A stretch of 64,000 nt of DNA from Hydractinia symbiolongicarpus (Eukaryota > Cnidaria > Hydrozoa > Anthoathecata > Hydractiniidae), in NCBI RefSeq assembly GCF_029227915.1, contig NC_079888.1, positions 22,052,001 through 22,116,000 on the forward strand, given 5' to 3'. Below the pieces are notes generated by a model, which saw nothing but the letters and a program-made list of their open reading frames with translations, did not search any database and had not been told where the DNA came from. Of this stretch, positions 61,125 through 64,000 are shown piece after piece. How positions within the stretch are numbered: the first letter of the stretch is position 1; the number at the start of each line of letters is the position of its first letter. The position numbers were made by a program, and so were the translations under genes.

Positions 61125-63954
61125 TTGAAAACTACAGGTCTCATGCGTTTAGTGGTAAATAAATAATATAAAAAATCGTTCGGGAAATGAGTTTACTCCC
61201 TGGGTACTTTCTTTGTATACTTTTGACTATACTGGCCAAGCCCGGGATTTACGGGAAATCGCGGGTTTTCGTTTGCCGGCGATTAAATTTCTTTAATTCA
61301 GCGTCTCAGCAAAAATGAAAACATTTTTAAAAACTACAAGTCTTATGCGTTTTAGTGGTGAAAAAATAATTTAAAAAATCGTTCTGGAAATGAATTTACT
61401 CCCTGGGCACTTTCTTTGAATACTTTTGATTATACGGGCCAAGTCCGGGGTTTACGGGAAATCGCGGTTTTCGTTTGCCGGCGATTAAACCTCTTTCATT
61501 AAGCGTCTCATCAAAAATGAAAACATTTTTGAAAACTACAAGTCTCATGCGTTTTAGTGGTGAAATAATAATTAAAAATTTGTTCGGGAAATGAGTTTAC
61601 ACCCTGGGTACTTTCTTTGTATACTTTTGACTTTACAGGCCGAGTCCGGGATTTACGGGAAAACGCAGGTTTTCGTTTGCCGGCGATTAAACTTCTTTTA
61701 TTCAGCGTCTCGTCAAAAATGAAAACAAGTTTGAAGACTACAAGTCTCATGCCTTTTAGTGGTGAAAAAATAATATAAAAATCGTTTGGGAAATGAGTTT
61801 ACTCCCTGGGTACTTTCTTTGTATACTTTTGACTATACGGGCCGAGTCCGGGATTTACAGGAAATCGCGGGTTTTCGTTTGCCGGCGATTAAACTTCTTT
61901 TTTTCAGCGTCCCATCAAAAATGAAAACATTTTTGAAAACTACAAGTCTCATGCGTTTCAGTGGTGAAAAAATAATATAAAAAATCGTTCGGAAATGAGT
62001 TTACTTCCTGGGTACTTTCTTTGTATACTTTTGACTATACGGGCCAAGCCCGGGATATACGGGAAATGGCGGGTTTTCGTTTGCCGGCGAATAAACTTCT
62101 TATAATCAGCGTCTCATTAAAAATGAAAACATTTTTAAAAACTACAAGTCTCATGGGCTTTAGTGGTGAAATAATAATTTGAAAAATCGTTCGGGAAATG
62201 AGTTTACTCCCTGGGCACTTTCTTTGAATACTTTTGATTATACGGGCCGAGTCCGGGGTTTACGGGAAATCGCGGTTTTCGTTTGCCGGCAATTAAACTT
62301 CTTTTATTTAGCGTCTCATCAAAAATGAAAACATTTTTGAAAACTACAAGTCTCATGCGTTTTAGTGGTGAAAAAATAATTTATAAAATCGTTTTGGAAG
62401 TGAGTTTACTCACAGGGTACTTTCTTTGTATACATTCGACTATACGGGCCAAACCCGGGATTTACGGGAAATCGCGGGTTTTCGTTTGCCGGCGATTAAA
62501 CCACTTTCATTAGGCGTCTCATCAAAAATGAAAACATTACTGAAAACTACAGGTCTCATGCGTTTAGTGGTAAATAAATAATATAAAAAATCGTTCGGGA
62601 AATGAGTTTACTCCCTGGGTACTTTCTTTGTATACTTTTGACTATACGGGCCAAGCCCGGGATTTACGGGAAATCGCGGGTTTTCGTTTGCCGGCGATTA
62701 AATTTCTTTAATTCAGCGTCTCAGCAAAAATGAAAACATTTTTAAAAACTACAAGTCTTATGCGTTTTAGTGGTGAAAAAATAATTTAAAAAATCGTTCT
62801 GGAAATGAATTTACTCCCTGGGCACTTTCTTTGAATACTTTTGATTATACGGGCCAAGTCCGGGGTTTACGGGAAATCGCGGTTTTCGTTTGCCGGCGAT
62901 TAAACCTCTTTCATTAAGCGTCTCATCAAAAATGAAAACATTTTTGAAAACTACAAGTCTCATGCGTTTTAGTGGTGAAATAATAATTAAAAATTTGTTC
63001 GGGAAATGAGTTTACACCCTGGGTACTTTCTTTGTATACTTTTGACTTTACAGGCCGAGTCCGGGATTTACGGGAAAACGCAGGTTTTCGTTTGCCGGCG
63101 ATTAAACTTCTTTTATTCAGCGTCTCGTCAAAAATGAAAACAAGTTTGAAGACTACAAGTCTCATGCCTTTTAGTGGTGAAAAAATAATATAAAAATCGT
63201 TTGGGAAATGAGTTTACTCCCTGGGTACTTTCTTTGTATACTTTTGACTATACGGGCCGAGTCCGGGATTTACAGGAAATCGCGGGTTTTCGTTTGCCGG
63301 CGATTAAACTTCTTTTTTTCAGCGTCCCATCAAAAATGAAAACATTTTTGAAAACTACAAGTCTCATGCGTTTCAGTGGTGAAAAAATAATATAAAAAAT
63401 CGTTCGGAAATGAGTTTACTTCCTGGGTACTTTCTTTGTATACTTTTGACTATACGGGCCAAGCCCGGGATATACGGGAAATGGCGGGTTTTCGTTTGCC
63501 GGCGAATAAACTTCTTATAATCAGCGTCTCATTAAAAATGAAAACATTTTTAAAAACTACAAGTCTCATGGGCTTTAGTGGTGAAATAATAATTTGAAAA
63601 ATCGTTCGGGAAATGAGTTTACTCCCTGGGCACTTTCTTTGAATACTTTTGATTATACGGGCCGAGTCCGGGGTTTACGGGAAATCGCGGTTTTCGTTTG
63701 CCGGCAATTAAACTTCTTTTATTTAGCGTCTCATCAAAAATGAAAACATTTTTGAAAACTACAAGTCTCATGCGTTTTAGTGGTGAAAAAATAATTTATA
63801 AAATCGTTTTGGAAGTGAGTTTACTCACAGGGTACTTTCTTTGTATACATTCGACTATACGGGCCAAACCCGGGATTTACGGGAAATCGCGGGTTTTCGT
63901 TTGCCGGCGATTAAACCACTTTCATTAGGCGTCTCATCAAAAATGAAAACATTA
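61125..63954 (-). repeat. Two tandem 7-monomer units (1,415 bp)
   Basis: Copies 61,125-62,539 and 62,540-63,954 match at 61,281/62,696 (GATTAAATTTC), 61,511/62,926, 61,786/63,201 and 62,283/63,698. The unit is six bases shorter than seven full monomers because it has fixed small deletions such as CGTTTAGTGGTAAATAAATA. The last 46 bases of the window start another ordinary monomer. Confidence 0.88.
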
Positions 63955-64000
63955 CTGAAAACTACAAGTCTCATGCGTTTTAGTGGTGAAAAAATAATTT

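Larger units (their letters stand above)
27244..64000 (-). repeat. Right satellite array, same ~203-bp monomer, inverted
   Basis: About 181 monomer equivalents, all reading as the reverse complement of the left-array monomer. The shared marks appear inverted: CCCTGGGTAC, GTATAC, GCCGGCGATTAAAC, CAGCGTCTCATC and CGTTTTAGTGGTG in that order. Starts at 57,334 and 57,537 are exactly 203 bp apart. I saw no return to the left orientation anywhere in this part. Dimer-containing stretches and higher-order units of 5 to 8 monomers are common. The array runs past the right window edge. No gene, mobile element or unique sequence is visible. Confidence 0.97.

Noticed and set aside
1-64000. CRISPR-like regular repetition.
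   Set aside because: The period is 203 bp and the intervals are themselves repeat, with no unique spacers, leader or cas genes.
1-64000. Telomeric repeats, tRNA, rRNA or Pol III promoter boxes within the monomer.
   Set aside because: No TTAGGG-type runs, no B-box-like GGTTCGANTCC, and no recognisable RNA gene sequence was seen by eye on either strand.
27244-64000. Right array as a simple mirror image of the left array (giant palindrome).
   Set aside because: Landmarks on the two sides are at unequal distances from the switch (about 1.8 against 15.6 kb for the shared block), and the first 14 kb on the right have units not found near the switch on the left.

Overview
The whole window is one tandem satellite-DNA array with a monomer of about 203 bp, roughly 315 monomer equivalents end to end. 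I find no protein-coding gene, RNA gene, intact transposon, CRISPR array or unique-sequence island. Megabase-style satellite built from nested higher-order repeats points to a eukaryotic chromosome, most plausibly a centromeric or pericentromeric (or other constitutive heterochromatin) block. I cannot name the species. A consensus I counted by hand is about 38% GC and CpG-rich (13 CpG per 203 bp against about 7 expected), which would be unusual for a repeat long exposed to CpG methylation.

Layout. Positions 1-27,243 hold monomers in one orientation (called + here). At 27,243/27,244 the array switches strand, and 27,244-64,000 holds the same monomer in the opposite orientation. The switch junction occurs two more times inside the left array (about 1,824 and 17,311), but there the inverted piece is only about 82 bp long before the + orientation resumes. 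Those short pieces carry a base variant that I otherwise see only in the right array.

Higher-order structure. Left array: a 28-monomer unit of about 5,679 bp in tandem (about 2,005-13,339); a segment duplicated at an offset of 15,487 bp (1-3,872 and 15,488-19,360); a third, rearranged copy of the 28-mer (about 17,490-22,885); and a 16-monomer, 3,248-bp duplication (from 21,293 and from 24,541) that runs into the strand switch. Right array: a 7/8-monomer unit in three copies (27,549-32,220), 7-mers (32,720-35,560), 406-bp dimers (39,300-40,530 and 55,487-57,740), an A-B-A'-B' block (40,175-48,082), 6-mers (48,190-50,625), 5-mers (52,455-54,484), 404-bp dimers (57,840-58,725) and a 1,415-bp 7-mer pair (61,125-63,954). 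Several of these blocks recur tens of kilobases apart, and one four-monomer block occurs on both sides of the switch in opposite orientation.

Monomer anatomy. Each monomer carries a conserved dyad (8-bp arms, 4-base loop), a nearly invariant GTATAC, an A/T-tract cluster, and in one subfamily a CENP-B-box-like sequence that is one base short of the canonical spacing. Two main subfamilies (A and B) differ at linked diagnostic sites, and mosaic monomers mark past exchange. Both window ends lie inside the array, so its true extent is unknown.
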